64,000 bases of DNA. Source: Mycolicibacterium chubuense NBB4 (lineage in GTDB: Bacteria; Actinomycetota; Actinomycetes; Mycobacteriales; Mycobacteriaceae). The stretch covers positions 2,604,001 through 2,668,000 of the forward strand of contig NC_018027.1 in assembly GCF_000266905.1 (NCBI RefSeq). Direction: 5' to 3'. Under the pieces are notes generated by a model. That model was given only the letters and a program-made list of their open reading frames with translations, had not been told where the DNA came from and ran no database searches. Of this stretch, positions 51,197 through 60,421 are shown one piece after another (position 1 is the stretch's first letter; each line of letters starts with the position of its first letter). A program made the position numbers and the translations under genes.

Positions 51197-52350
51197 GCCG
51201 AACGTGGGCGCGCGTGATGGACTGGTGGGACGGGCTGTCGCGCGCGCAGAAGTGGATCGTCGGGATCGTCGTGTTCGCTGCGGTCGCCCTCTCGCCGCTG
51301 TTCACACCTGGGTTCATCGACACACCGGGGATCAGCTTCGGCGGCACCATGGCCCAGTTCGCGATGGTCGCGATCATCGCCATCGGTCTCAACGTCGTCG
51401 TCGGTCAAGCCGGGCTGCTGGACCTGGGCTACGTCGGTTTCTACGCGGTGGGCGCCTACACGGTGGCGTTGTTGACCAGCCCGGAGAGCCCGTGGAACCG
51501 GTTGGGTCCCACCGGCTTCTTCAGCACGCCGTGGGCGTGGTTGTCCTGCGTGCCGCTGGCCATGGCCTTCACCGCCCTGACGGGTCTGATCCTCGGCTTC
51601 CCGACCCTGCGCCTGAGGGGCGACTACCTGGCCATCGTCACGCTCGGCTTCGGCGAGATCATCCGCCTGCTGGCCGACAACCTCGCCGACATCACCAACG
51701 GCCCGCGCGGTCTCAGCGAGGTCGCCTTCCCTCGGTTGCTGGAGAACGATCTGCATCCCGAAGGTGTGTTCTCGGTAGCCAATTCGGGCGGGCGTGCGAA
51801 CTACGGCACCTGGTGGTTCTGGCTGGGCCTGGTCCTGATCGTGGGAATCCTGCTGCTCGTCGGCAATCTGGAGAGAAGCCGGGTGGGGCGCGCGTGGATC
51901 GCGATCCGGGAGGACGAGGACGCCGCAGAGGTCATGGGAGTGAACACGTTTCGCTTCAAGCTCTGGGCGTTCACGATCGGTGCCGCGATCGGGGGACTGT
52001 CCGGCGCGCTCTACGCCGGTCAGGTGCAGTACGTCGCGCCGCCGACGTTCAACATCATCAACTCGATGCTGTTCCTCTGCGCGGTGGTGCTCGGCGGACA
52101 GGGCAACAAACTCGGCGTGATCATCGGCGCGTTCATCATCGTCTACCTGCCCAACCGGTTGCTCGGCGTGCACTTCCTCGGCATCGACATGGGCAACCTG
52201 AAATACCTCTTCTTCGGCCTGGCGCTGGTCGTACTGATGATCTTCCGGCCCCAGGGCCTGTTCCCGGCGCGGCAGCAGCTGCTGGCCTACGGCAAGGCCG
52301 CACGCGACCTGCTCCGGGCGCGGCCGGCGGACAAGGAGCCGGCACAGTGA
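51193..52350 (+). CDS. livM: Branched-chain amino-acid ABC transporter permease LivM
   Basis: The second permease subunit, 385 residues. An N-terminal helix is followed by the LivM core: IAIGLNVVVGQAGLLDLGYVGFYAVGAY, the substrate-loop FPTLRLRGDYLAIVTLGFGEIIRL, and the ATPase-contact AIREDEDAAEVMGVNTFRFKL. The C-terminus has VVLGGQGNKLGVIIGAFIIV and MIFRPQGLFP. It starts at the ATG overlapping livH and ends overlapping the livG GTG. Confidence 0.94.
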   Translation: MSRTWARVMDWWDGLSRAQKWIVGIVVFAAVALSPLFTPGFIDTPGISFGGTMAQFAMVAIIAIGLNVVVGQAGLLDLGYVGFYAVGAYTVALLTSPESPWNRLGPTGFFSTPWAWLSCVPLAMAFTALTGLILGFPTLRLRGDYLAIVTLGFGEIIRLLADNLADITNGPRGLSEVAFPRLLENDLHPEGVFSVANSGGRANYGTWWFWLGLVLIVGILLLVGNLERSRVGRAWIAIREDEDAAEVMGVNTFRFKLWAFTIGAAIGGLSGALYAGQVQYVAPPTFNIINSMLFLCAVVLGGQGNKLGVIIGAFIIVYLPNRLLGVHFLGIDMGNLKYLFFGLALVVLMIFRPQGLFPARQQLLAYGKAARDLLRARPADKEPAQ

Positions 52351-53186
52351 ACCCCCCGGAGAGCATCGAGGATCTTGCCGGCGTGCACCGCGACATCCGC
52401 GCCGGCGAGGGCGAGGTCCTGCTGCAGACAACCGATCTCACCGTCAAGTTCGGTGGTCTGGTGGCGCTGGATTCGGTCACCTTCGACATCCGCCGCGGGG
52501 AGATCCTCGGCTTGATCGGTCCCAACGGGGCCGGCAAGACGACCTGCTTCAACGCGATCACCGGCGTGTACCGGCCGAGCTCGGGCTCGGTCACCTTCGA
52601 CGGCGTGCCGATCGGGCGGGTCAAACGCCACCAGATCACGCGGCGGGGGATCGCACGCACCTTCCAGAACATCAGGCTGTTCGGGGAGATGACCGCGCTG
52701 GAGAACGTCATGGTCGGCACCGACGCCCGGCACCTCACCTCGGTGCCCGGCGCACTGTTCAGGTCGGCGCGGCACAGGCGCGAGGAACGCTCGGCCATCG
52801 AGCGATCAGCCGCGCTGCTGCACTTCGTGGGTATCGCGCACCGCGGCGAAGAGAAGGCCAGGAACCTGTCCTACGGCGACCAGCGCCGCCTGGAGATCGC
52901 CCGTGCGCTCGCCACCGAACCCAAGCTGCTGTGCCTGGACGAGCCCGCGGCCGGCTTCAATCCCAGCGAGAAGTCCGCGCTGATCGACCTGATCCGCAAG
53001 ATCCGCGACGACGGCTACACCGTGTTGCTGATCGAGCACGACATGCGGCTGGTCATGGGGGTCACCGACCGCATCGTGGTCCTCGAGTTCGGTCGCAAGA
53101 TCGCCGACGGACTGCCCGCCGAGATCCGCGAGGACCCGAAGGTCATCGCCGCCTACCTGGGGGTGCCCGACGATGACGTCAGCTGA
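52347..53186 (+). CDS. livG: Branched-chain amino-acid ABC transporter ATPase LivG
   Basis: A 279-residue ATPase with Walker A in LIGPNGAGKTTCFNAITG, the LivG-type insertion KRHQITRRGIARTFQNIRLF, signature NLSYGDQRRLEIARAL, Walker B LLCLDEPAAGFNPSE and H-loop LLIEHDMRLVMG. A 20-30 residue N-terminal extension precedes the fold. The GTG start overlaps livM, and the end overlaps livF by 14 nt. Confidence 0.94.
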   Translation: MNPPESIEDLAGVHRDIRAGEGEVLLQTTDLTVKFGGLVALDSVTFDIRRGEILGLIGPNGAGKTTCFNAITGVYRPSSGSVTFDGVPIGRVKRHQITRRGIARTFQNIRLFGEMTALENVMVGTDARHLTSVPGALFRSARHRREERSAIERSAALLHFVGIAHRGEEKARNLSYGDQRRLEIARALATEPKLLCLDEPAAGFNPSEKSALIDLIRKIRDDGYTVLLIEHDMRLVMGVTDRIVVLEFGRKIADGLPAEIREDPKVIAAYLGVPDDDVS

Positions 53187-53925
53187 CAACGTCGCCACCG
53201 AACGTCCCGTGCTGCTCGAGGCTCGCGACGTCGTGGTGCACTACGGTCGCATCAAGGCACTGCACTCGGTGTCGCTGACGGTCCACGAGGGCGAGCTGGT
53301 CACCTTGCTCGGCTCCAACGGCGCAGGCAAGACCACGATGATGCGTGCCATCTCCGGCCTGCTGCCGCTGACCTCGGGGTCGGTGTGGTTCGACGGCAAG
53401 GACATCAGCCGGGTCAAGGCGCACCGCCGGGTGGCCGACGGTTTGATCCAGGCTCCGGAGGGCCGCGGTGTCTTCCCCGGGATGACGATCCTGGAGAATC
53501 TCGAAATGGGCTGCTATGGGCGCAAATTCGCCTCCAAGCACGAACACGCCGAGCGGCTCGACTGGGTGTTGCAGACCTTCCCGCGGCTCGCCGAACGCAA
53601 GAACCAGGTCGGTGGCACGCTGTCGGGCGGTGAGCAGCAGATGCTGGCGATCGGCCGCTCGCTGATGGCCCGCCCCAAGGTGCTGCTGCTCGACGAACCG
53701 TCCATGGGGCTGGCGCCGATGGTGATCTCCCAGATCTTCCGGATCATCGCCGAGATCAACGCCGGCGGCACCACCGTGCTGCTGGTCGAGCAGAACGCGC
53801 AGCAGGCGCTGAGCCGCTCCGACCGCGCCTACATCCTGGAGACCGGCGAGGTCACCAAGACCGGCAACGCCCGAGAGTTGCTGGCCGACGACAGCATCCG
53901 GGCCGCCTACCTCGGCGTCGCATAG
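53173..53925 (+). CDS. livF: Branched-chain amino-acid ABC transporter ATPase LivF
   Basis: The second ATPase, 250 residues: Walker A LLGSNGAGKTTMMRAISG, QAPEGRGVFPGMTILENL, signature LSGGEQQMLAIGRSL, Walker [14 protein letters not shown] and H-loop LLVEQNAQQALS, ending AAYLGVA as typical for LivF. It completes livJ-H-M-G-F, an importer of Leu/Ile/Val or related compounds such as amides or urea. Specificity cannot be read here. Confidence 0.94.
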   Translation: MTSADNVATERPVLLEARDVVVHYGRIKALHSVSLTVHEGELVTLLGSNGAGKTTMMRAISGLLPLTSGSVWFDGKDISRVKAHRRVADGLIQAPEGRGVFPGMTILENLEMGCYGRKFASKHEHAERLDWVLQTFPRLAERKNQVGGTLSGGEQQMLAIGRSLMARPKVLLLDEPSMGLAPMVISQIFRIIAEINAGGTTVLLVEQNAQQALSRSDRAYILETGEVTKTGNARELLADDSIRAAYLGVA

Positions 53926-54037
53926 TCCGTACGTGCGCGCGTTCGCACTCGGGCGAGTGGTGTGAACCCGGCGCTGCGTCGGCTCGTGTCTCACGGTGTG
54001 GGTGCTCGATGTTGCGCCCGTGGAATGGAGTGAGTAC

Positions 54038-54217
54038 ATGATGCTCAAATTCTTCGCTGCGACATGCCTGGCCGGCATGATCGCCATCGGCGCCGTCGCG
54101 CTGGCGCACGCCGCGCCGAACCAGAGCCCGGCGAGCCCGTACATGACCCATCAGCAGCCGACGCCGACAACCACGACGTCGAACGCCCCGACCTATTCGG
54201 GCCGCACGGGTTACTGA
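54038..54217 (+). CDS. Small secreted peptide
   Basis: A 59-residue ORF with a clean Sec signal peptide: MMLKFF, a hydrophobic core (CLAGMIAIGAVALA) and cleavage likely after AHA. The mature part of about 34 residues is Pro/Thr/Ser-rich (QQPTPTTTTSNAPTYSG) and has no cysteine. A GGAGTGAG site precedes the double ATG (54038 and 54041). It stands between livF and the convergent thiolase gene. No family is recognised. Confidence 0.6.
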   Translation: MMLKFFAATCLAGMIAIGAVALAHAAPNQSPASPYMTHQQPTPTTTTSNAPTYSGRTGY

Positions 54218-54291
54218 TCGATACGGAATCGCCTGCCGGGCTTCACCCGAACTGAAATGAGCTCAGGCACAGCAGTATTCAGTGGTGAAGC

Positions 54292-55491
54292 CTAGCGGGC
54301 GACGACGACCGACGAGCCGTGGCCGAACAGGCCCTGGTTGGCGGTGATGCCGACCGTGGCGCCGTCGACCTGCCGGCCGGTGGCCTGGCCCTTGAGCTGC
54401 CAGGTGAGCTCGCAGACCTGGGCGATGGCCTGCGCGGGTATCGCCTCGCCGAAGCTGGCCAGCCCGCCGGACGGGTTGACCGGGATCCGGCCGCCGATGG
54501 TCGTCGCGCCGCTGCGCAGCAGCTGTTCGGCCTCGCCGCGGGCGCACAGGCCGAGGTGTTCGTACCAGTCGAGTTCCAGCGCGGTGGACAGGTCGTAGAC
54601 CTCGGCGAGGCTAAGGTCTTCGGGGCCGATGCCGGCTTCGGCGTAGGCCGCGTCGAGGATCTGATCCTTGAACACCCGCTGCGGGGCGGGTACCACCGCG
54701 GTGGAATCGGTGGCGATGTCGGGCAATTCGGGAAGGTGCTGGGGGTATTGCGGGGTCTGCAGGCTCACCGCACGCACGGCGGGGACGCCCTCGAGGGACC
54801 CGAGGTGCTTCTGCGCGAACGATTTACTGGCCACGATCAGCGCGGCGGCGCCGTCGGAGGTCGCGCAGATGTCGAGCAGCCGCAGCGGGTCGGAAACCAC
54901 CGGGCTGGCGAGCACGTCCTCGACGGTGGCTTCCTTGCGGTAGCGGGCGTTCGGGTTGTCCAGGCCGTGGCGGGCGTTTTTGACCTTCACCTGGGCGAAA
55001 TCCTCGAGCGTGGCGCCGTAGAGATCCATCCGGCGCCGTGCCAGCAGAGCGAAGTACACGGTGTTGGTGGCGCCGATCAGGTGGAAGCGCTGCCAGTCCG
55101 GATCGTTCTTGCGCTCACCGCCCACGGGCGCGAAGAAGCCCTTGGGCGTGGTGTCGGCTCCGATGACCAGCGCGACATCGCAGAACCCGGCCAGGATCTG
55201 GGCCCGGGCGCTCTGCAACGCCTGCGAGCCGCTCGCGCAGGCCGCATAACTCGAGGTGACCGGCACCCCGTTCCAGCCCAGCTTCTGGGCGAACGTCGCC
55301 CCGGCCACGAAGCCCGGGTAGCCGTTGCGGATCGTGTCGGCGCCGGCCACCAGCTGGATCTGCCGCCAGTCCAGACCGGCTTCGGCCAGCGCGGCGCGGG
55401 CGGCCACGACGCCGTACTCGGTGAAGTCGCGGCCCCACTTGCCCCACGGGTGCATGCCCGCGCCGAGAATGTAAACCGGTTCGGGTGCCAT
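54292..55491 (-). CDS. Thiolase-family lipid-transfer / acetyl-CoA acetyltransferase-like protein
   Basis: A 399-residue thiolase superfamily protein of the SCP-x/lipid-transfer branch. The nucleophile-position cysteine is in TSSYAACASGSQALQSA; the later motifs are CATSDGAAALIVAS, YDLSTALELDWYEHLGLC and NPSGGLASFGEAIPAQA. Such proteins act with a DUF35 partner as retro-aldolase or acyl-transferring complexes in sterol side-chain and lipid metabolism. The partner is encoded directly upstream, its stop overlapping this ATG by one base (TGATG). The in-frame opening back to 55761 is only overlap with that gene. Confidence 0.88.
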   Translation of the reverse strand: MAPEPVYILGAGMHPWGKWGRDFTEYGVVAARAALAEAGLDWRQIQLVAGADTIRNGYPGFVAGATFAQKLGWNGVPVTSSYAACASGSQALQSARAQILAGFCDVALVIGADTTPKGFFAPVGGERKNDPDWQRFHLIGATNTVYFALLARRRMDLYGATLEDFAQVKVKNARHGLDNPNARYRKEATVEDVLASPVVSDPLRLLDICATSDGAAALIVASKSFAQKHLGSLEGVPAVRAVSLQTPQYPQHLPELPDIATDSTAVVPAPQRVFKDQILDAAYAEAGIGPEDLSLAEVYDLSTALELDWYEHLGLCARGEAEQLLRSGATTIGGRIPVNPSGGLASFGEAIPAQAIAQVCELTWQLKGQATGRQVDGATVGITANQGLFGHGSSVVVAR

Positions 55492-55961
55492 CAGGCGTGA
55501 CCCTCCTTGCTCTTCGTGTCGGCCCGCCGCCAGGCATAGACGATGCGCTCGACCCCGTCGTCGTCGACGTAGAGCGGCATGGTCGCCAGCTCCATCTCCA
55601 TGCCCACCTTCAAGTCGGCGGCCAGCGTGCCTTCCACCACCTTGCCGAGCACGATTAACCCCTCGTCGGCCAACTCGACCGCGGCAACGGCGAACGGCTC
55701 GAACGGATCCGGCGACGGATAGGGCGGCGGCGGCGCGTACCGGTTCTCGGTGTAGCTCCACAGCGTGCCGCGTCGCGACAGGGGGACCTGCGCGAGGTCG
55801 TCACCGTCGCAACCCGGGTTGGGGCAGTTGTCGGCGCGCGGCGGGAACACGTAGGTGCCGCACTGATGACACTTGCCGCCGATCAGATACGGGTTGCCCG
55901 ACCCGTCGGTGGCGAACCAGCCGTCGACCGCGGGCTGCATCGAGATACCAGAAGCTGACAC
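55491..55961 (-). CDS. DUF35 zinc-ribbon/OB-fold protein
   Basis: A 156-residue protein. The rubredoxin-like zinc ribbon is visible as GGKCHQCGTYVFPPRADNCPNPGC, followed by an OB-fold (LSRRGTLWSYTENRYAPP, VVEGTLAADLKVGMEMEL). DUF35 proteins bind acyl-CoA and stabilise thiolase-like partners, here the downstream gene. GTG 55961 is chosen because TACGCT lies 6 nt upstream. The in-frame opening to 56033 lies upstream of that promoter. It is divergent from polA. Confidence 0.88.
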   Translation of the reverse strand: MSASGISMQPAVDGWFATDGSGNPYLIGGKCHQCGTYVFPPRADNCPNPGCDGDDLAQVPLSRRGTLWSYTENRYAPPPPYPSPDPFEPFAVAAVELADEGLIVLGKVVEGTLAADLKVGMEMELATMPLYVDDDGVERIVYAWRRADTKSKEGHA

Positions 55962-55967
55962 GCGGTC

Positions 55968-55973
55968 AGCGTA
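55968..55973 (-). promoter_or_regulatory. Putative -10 element of the DUF35-thiolase operon (leaderless)
   Basis: On the minus strand TACGCT ends 6 nt before GTG 55961. Confidence 0.5.
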
Positions 55974-56086
55974 CCCAGATCGGCGACAGAACTGAAACGT
56001 GTTCCAGTTGGGGCGCCGGCCCCGCCGACGCAAGCCGGGGGGCGGGAACCCCGGGTAGTGGTGCCCAGCATGTCGGCGCCGGTGCC

Positions 56087-56092
56087 TAGAGT
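56087..56092 (+). promoter_or_regulatory. Putative -10 element of polA (leaderless)
   Basis: TAGAGT ends 7 nt before GTG 56100. This decides the polA start against the upstream in-frame GTG at 56058. Confidence 0.55.
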
Positions 56093-56099
56093 GAAGGCC

Positions 56100-58841
56100 G
56101 TGAGCCCAGCCAAGACCGCACCGGCGACGAAGGCCGGCAAGAAAGCCGAGGCGGGTTCGGCTGACGACAAGCCGACGTTGATGCTCCTGGACGGCAATTC
56201 ACTGGCTTTCCGTGCGTTCTACGCGCTGCCCGCCGAGAACTTCAAGACGCAGGGCGGGCTGACCACCAACGCGGTCTACGGGTTCACCGCGATGCTGATC
56301 AACCTGCTGCGCGACGAGCAGCCCAGCCACATCGCGGCAGCGTTCGACGTATCCAGGCAGACGTTCCGCAAGGAGAAGTACCCGGAGTACAAGGAGGGCC
56401 GCTCGGCCACCCCGGACGAATTCCGCGGCCAGATCGACATCACCAAGGAAGTGCTCGGAGCGCTGGGCATCACCGTGCTCGCGGAGGCCGGGTTCGAGGC
56501 CGACGACGTGATCGCCACGCTGGCCACCCAGGCGCAGGACGAGGGATACCGCGTCCTGGTGGTCACCGGCGACCGCGACACACTGCAGCTGGTCAGCGAC
56601 GACGTCACCGTGCTCTACCCCCGTAAAGGAGTCAGCGAGCTGACCCGCTTCACTCCGGAGGCGGTTCAGGAGAAGTACGGGCTGACGCCGTCGCAGTACC
56701 CCGACTTCGCGGCCCTGCGCGGCGACCCCAGCGACAACCTGCCCGGCATCCCGGGGGTGGGGGAGAAGACCGCCACCAAGTGGATCGCCGAGTACGGATC
56801 GCTGCAGTCGCTGATCGACAACGTCGACAAGGTGAAGGGCAAGGTCGGTGACGCCCTGCGCGCGCACCTGTCGAGTGTCGTACTCAACCGGGAGCTCACC
56901 GATCTGGTGAAGGACGTCCCGCTGGCGCAGACGCCTGACACCCTGCGCATGCAGCCGTGGAACCGTGACCAGATCCATCGATTGTTCGACGACCTCGAGT
57001 TCCGGGTGCTGCGCGACCGCCTGTTCGACACGCTCGCGTCCGCCGACCCCGAGGTCGATGAAGGCTTCGACGTCCGCGGCGAAGCGCTGGAACCGGGCAC
57101 GCTGTCCGCATGGCTCGCCGAACAGAGCCGCGGCAGTCGATTCGGGCTCGCCGTGGTCGGCAACCACCTGGCCTTCGACAGCGACGCCACCGCAGTCGCG
57201 ATCGTGGCGCCCGGCGGGGACGGCCGCTACATCGACACGACGTCGCTGCATCCGGATGACGAGGCTGCGCTCGGCTCGTGGCTGGCCGATGCGGGCGCGC
57301 CGAAGGCCCTGCACGAGGCCAAGCTCGCCATGCACGACCTCGAGGGCCGGGGCTGGACGCTGGCCGGTGTCACCTCGGATACGGCCCTGGCCGCCTACCT
57401 CGTCCGTCCCGGGCAGCGCAGCTTTGCCCTCGACGACCTCTCGCTGCGCTACCTCAAACGCGAATTGCGCGCGGAAAACCCTGAGCAACAACAGCTTTCA
57501 CTTCTCGACGACGGTGACGGCGCCGATGACCAGGCGGTGCAGACCCTTCTGCTGCGCGCGAGCGCGGTGATGGATCTCGCCGACGCTCTCGACGAGGAAC
57601 TGGCGCGCATCGATTCCTCGGCGCTGCTGGGCAACATGGAGTTGCCCGTACAGCGGGTGCTGGCCGGGCTGGAGACCGCGGGCATCGCTGTGGACCTGGC
57701 GAGGCTCTCGGAGTTGCAGAGCGAGTTCGCCGGCCAGATCCGCGACGCCGCAGAGGCGGCCTACGCAGTGATCGGCAAGCAGATCAACCTCGGGTCCCCC
57801 AAGCAGCTGCAGGTGGTGCTCTTCGACGAGCTGGGGATGCCGAAGACCAAGCGCACCAAGACCGGCTACACCACCGACGCCGACGCGCTGCAGAGTCTTT
57901 TCGACAAGACCGGGCATCCGTTCCTTCAGCATCTGCTGACCCATCGCGACGCCACCCGGCTGAAGGTGACCGTCGACGGCCTGCTCGCTTCGACCGCCGC
58001 CGACGGCCGCATACACACCACGTTCAACCAGACGATCGCGGCCACCGGACGCTTGTCGTCCACCGAGCCGAACCTGCAGAACATCCCGATCCGCACCGAG
58101 GCCGGACGACGCATCCGGGACGCGTTCGTCGTCGGCGCCGGGTACTCGGAATTGATCACCGCCGACTACAGCCAGATCGAGATGCGGATCATGGCCCACC
58201 TCTCCCAGGACGCGGGCCTGATCGAGGCGTTCAACACCGGGGAGGACCTGCACTCTTTCGTCGCGTCGCGGGCCTTCGACGTGCCGATCGACGAGGTCAC
58301 CCCCGACCTGCGCAGGCGGGTGAAGGCGATGTCCTACGGACTGGCCTACGGGTTGAGCGCGTACGGCCTCGCCCAGCAGTTGAAGATCTCGACCGAAGAG
58401 GCCAAGGTCCAGATGGACCAGTACTTCGCGCGCTTCGGCGGAATCCGGGACTACCTGCGCGACGTCGTCGACCAGGCCCGCAAGGACGGCTACACCTCGA
58501 CGGTGTTCGGCCGCCGCCGCTATCTGCCCGAACTCGACAGCAGCAACCGCAACGTGCGCGAGGCCGCCGAACGGGCGGCGCTCAACGCACCGATCCAGGG
58601 CAGTGCCGCCGACATCATCAAGGTCGCGATGATCAACGTCGACCGGGCCATCAAGGACGCCGGCCTGGCGTCGCGCATGCTGCTGCAGGTGCACGACGAG
58701 TTGCTGTTCGAGGTCGCCGAAAGGGAGCGAGAGGCGCTGGAGGCGCTCGTGCGCGAGCACATGGGCAGTGCGTATCCGCTGAACGTGCCGTTGGAGGTTT
58801 CGGTGGGGTACGGCCGCAGTTGGGATGCGGCGGCGCACTGA
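56100..58841 (+). CDS. polA: DNA polymerase I
   Basis: A repair and Okazaki-fragment polymerase of 913 residues. It has an N-terminal 5' nuclease domain (LMLLDGNSLAFRAFYALP, AAFDVSRQTFR, EADDVIATLA, VTGDRDTLQLV, GIPGVGEKTATKW) and a middle 3'-5' exonuclease-like domain without the DxE catalytic motif, so proofreading is probably absent as in other mycobacterial PolA. The C-terminal polymerase has motif A ITADYSQIEMRIMAHLS, motif B RRRVKAMSYGLAYGLS and motif C LLQVHDELLFE. The leaderless GTG 56100 is used. The stop shares a base with the thioesterase ATG. Confidence 0.96.
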   Translation: MSPAKTAPATKAGKKAEAGSADDKPTLMLLDGNSLAFRAFYALPAENFKTQGGLTTNAVYGFTAMLINLLRDEQPSHIAAAFDVSRQTFRKEKYPEYKEGRSATPDEFRGQIDITKEVLGALGITVLAEAGFEADDVIATLATQAQDEGYRVLVVTGDRDTLQLVSDDVTVLYPRKGVSELTRFTPEAVQEKYGLTPSQYPDFAALRGDPSDNLPGIPGVGEKTATKWIAEYGSLQSLIDNVDKVKGKVGDALRAHLSSVVLNRELTDLVKDVPLAQTPDTLRMQPWNRDQIHRLFDDLEFRVLRDRLFDTLASADPEVDEGFDVRGEALEPGTLSAWLAEQSRGSRFGLAVVGNHLAFDSDATAVAIVAPGGDGRYIDTTSLHPDDEAALGSWLADAGAPKALHEAKLAMHDLEGRGWTLAGVTSDTALAAYLVRPGQRSFALDDLSLRYLKRELRAENPEQQQLSLLDDGDGADDQAVQTLLLRASAVMDLADALDEELARIDSSALLGNMELPVQRVLAGLETAGIAVDLARLSELQSEFAGQIRDAAEAAYAVIGKQINLGSPKQLQVVLFDELGMPKTKRTKTGYTTDADALQSLFDKTGHPFLQHLLTHRDATRLKVTVDGLLASTAADGRIHTTFNQTIAATGRLSSTEPNLQNIPIRTEAGRRIRDAFVVGAGYSELITADYSQIEMRIMAHLSQDAGLIEAFNTGEDLHSFVASRAFDVPIDEVTPDLRRRVKAMSYGLAYGLSAYGLAQQLKISTEEAKVQMDQYFARFGGIRDYLRDVVDQARKDGYTSTVFGRRRYLPELDSSNRNVREAAERAALNAPIQGSAADIIKVAMINVDRAIKDAGLASRMLLQVHDELLFEVAEREREALEALVREHMGSAYPLNVPLEVSVGYGRSWDAAAH

Positions 58842-59647
58842 TGGGAGGCCACCCGTTCGACGACGCGATCGAGCTGCACGCCACGCAGCCGGGTCGGATG
58901 CGCGGCAAGACCAGCCCGGACTGGGCCAACATGGTCGGCCCGTTCGGCGGCCTCACGGCCGCGGTGCTGCTGCGTGCCATCGAGGAGCAGCCCGACCGGA
59001 TCGGTGAGCCGGTGTCGCTCACCGTGAACTTCGCCGCGCCGGTTGCCGACGGGGACTTCGACATCGCGACCACGGCCGTCCGCACCAACCGCACCAATCA
59101 GCACTGGTACGCCGAGCTGTCGCAGGGTGGTGACGTGAAGACTACGGCGACAGCGGTTTTCGGCGCCCGCCGCGACACCTGGTCGGACACCGAGGCGCCG
59201 CCGCTGGATGTGCCGGGCCCTGACGAGATCCCTCCGGGCGGTCTGCATCCGATCGTCGTATGGGCCCGCAACTACGAGATGCGCTATGTCGACGGAGCCA
59301 TTCCCGGGCGTGAGGCGGCACCGGCGCCGTCGTCGGTGACCACGATGTGGGTGCGCGACCAGCACTCGCGTGGCCTCGACTTCGCCGCGCTCACCGCGTT
59401 GAGCGACATCTTCTATCCGCGGGTGTTCCTGCGCCGCGGCGCCGTGTCGCCGGCCGGGACGATCTCGCTCACCACCTACTTCCACGCCGATGGACGCGAC
59501 CTGGCCGCAGTGGCCGGCGACTACGTGCTCGCCCGTGCCCATGCCAACCGCTTCTCTCGCGGCTATTTCGATCAGTCCGCGCAGCTGTGGAGCAGAAGCG
59601 GCGAGCTGCTGGTGACGACGCACCAGGTGGTGTACTTCAAGACCTGA
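58841..59647 (+). CDS. TesB-like acyl-CoA thioesterase (double hotdog)
   Basis: A 268-residue protein with two hotdog halves. The first half has PDWANMVGPFGGLTAAVLLRAI and PVSLTVNFAAPV; the second has DIFYPRVFLRRG, TISLTTYFHAD and SAQLWSRSGELLVTTHQVVYFK, as in TesB-like thioesterases of mycobacteria. The catalytic Asp/Gln set cannot be placed with certainty. ATG 58841 overlaps the polA stop by one base, so it is translated from the polA mRNA. Confidence 0.85.
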   Translation: MGGHPFDDAIELHATQPGRMRGKTSPDWANMVGPFGGLTAAVLLRAIEEQPDRIGEPVSLTVNFAAPVADGDFDIATTAVRTNRTNQHWYAELSQGGDVKTTATAVFGARRDTWSDTEAPPLDVPGPDEIPPGGLHPIVVWARNYEMRYVDGAIPGREAAPAPSSVTTMWVRDQHSRGLDFAALTALSDIFYPRVFLRRGAVSPAGTISLTTYFHADGRDLAAVAGDYVLARAHANRFSRGYFDQSAQLWSRSGELLVTTHQVVYFKT

Positions 59648-59682
59648 TCGCCGCCGGCCGCAGCACTGTGGCCCGTCGGCAG

Positions 59683-60204
59683 CTATGCGCCGACGATCTC
59701 CCAGCGGTCGTTTTCGCCCGGCGCGCCGGCCGTGAGTTTCACCGTGCGGGTGTTGCCCTGCGGATCGGCGGCCGTGCACTCGAACGACTGCCCGATCTCC
59801 ACCACTTTGAGGCCCGAACCGCAGTCCACCGTCACGTCGAAGCCGCGATCCCGCGAGATGTCGCCGGCCAGGGATCCGGCCGTCCGCTCGAGGTCGAAGA
59901 CGGTGTCGAGGGTCTTGAAGTCGACGTTCCCCTCGTCATCGGTGGCCGTCGCGAGAACCCGTACGGTGTTTCCGTCGACGTCCGCCTTGCAGATCAACGT
60001 GTCGCCGGACTTCAACTCGGAGGGTTTCGGGCAGGCGACGCCGGAAACCTGGCGCGAGATTTCTTTGTAGGAGTTGTTCAACTCGTCTGCGATGCCCTTC
60101 TCCAGCTTCGCGTAGTCGGGCCCACCCACCGACGCGGAGAACTGACACGCCGCCACCGCGGCGCTGACGACGACCAGGCCGAGCAGCGGCCGCATCGCTG
60201 GCAC
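59683..60204 (-). CDS. DUF4333 lipoprotein
   Basis: A 173-residue lipoprotein. The signal peptide ends in a lipobox-like VAAC (VVVSAAVAACQFSASVG). The mature part looks like two DUF4333 units. One has the VACPKPSELKSGDTLICKA-type cysteine pair; the other has VDCGSGLKVVEIGQSFECTA. Each is followed by DxxGNTRxV-type strands. Function is unknown; DUF4333 proteins are common exported proteins in actinobacteria. GTG 60204 has TAACTT 6 nt upstream; ATG 60195 lies three codons downstream. It converges on the thioesterase gene. Confidence 0.87.
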   Translation of the reverse strand: MPAMRPLLGLVVVSAAVAACQFSASVGGPDYAKLEKGIADELNNSYKEISRQVSGVACPKPSELKSGDTLICKADVDGNTVRVLATATDDEGNVDFKTLDTVFDLERTAGSLAGDISRDRGFDVTVDCGSGLKVVEIGQSFECTAADPQGNTRTVKLTAGAPGENDRWEIVGA

Positions 60205-60210
60205 ACAAAA

Positions 60211-60216
60211 AAGTTA
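60211..60216 (-). promoter_or_regulatory. Putative -10 element of the DUF4333 gene (leaderless)
   Basis: On the minus strand TAACTT ends 6 nt before GTG 60204. Confidence 0.5.
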
Positions 60217-60300
60217 CCGCGCGACGGCGACAATTTGACGCGAACGAATGTTTTCATCATGCCGATGCCCGCCGCCGACCCAGCCTGTGACGAGGCGGGT

Positions 60301-60330
60301 TTGTCCTGCGTGGACCCCGTCGAGTAGCCT
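60301..60330 (+). promoter_or_regulatory. rpsA promoter
   Basis: TTGTCC (60301-60306) and TAGCCT (60325-60330) are separated by 18 nt, a good housekeeping-sigma match. It implies a leader of about 85 nt before rpsA, unlike the leaderless genes around it, which may allow autoregulation by S1. Confidence 0.5.
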
Positions 60331-60421
60331 GAACAAGCACCTGTGTGCGTACGACTCCGCGGGTGCATCAAGAACAAAGAATTTGTCCCTACGATTAAAC
60401 CTGTCCGGAGCAACCCACCAC

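Noticed and set aside
55494..55761. Upstream extension of the thiolase frame
   Set aside because: It lies within the DUF35 gene in another frame. The thiolase fold starts at MAPEPVYILGAG.
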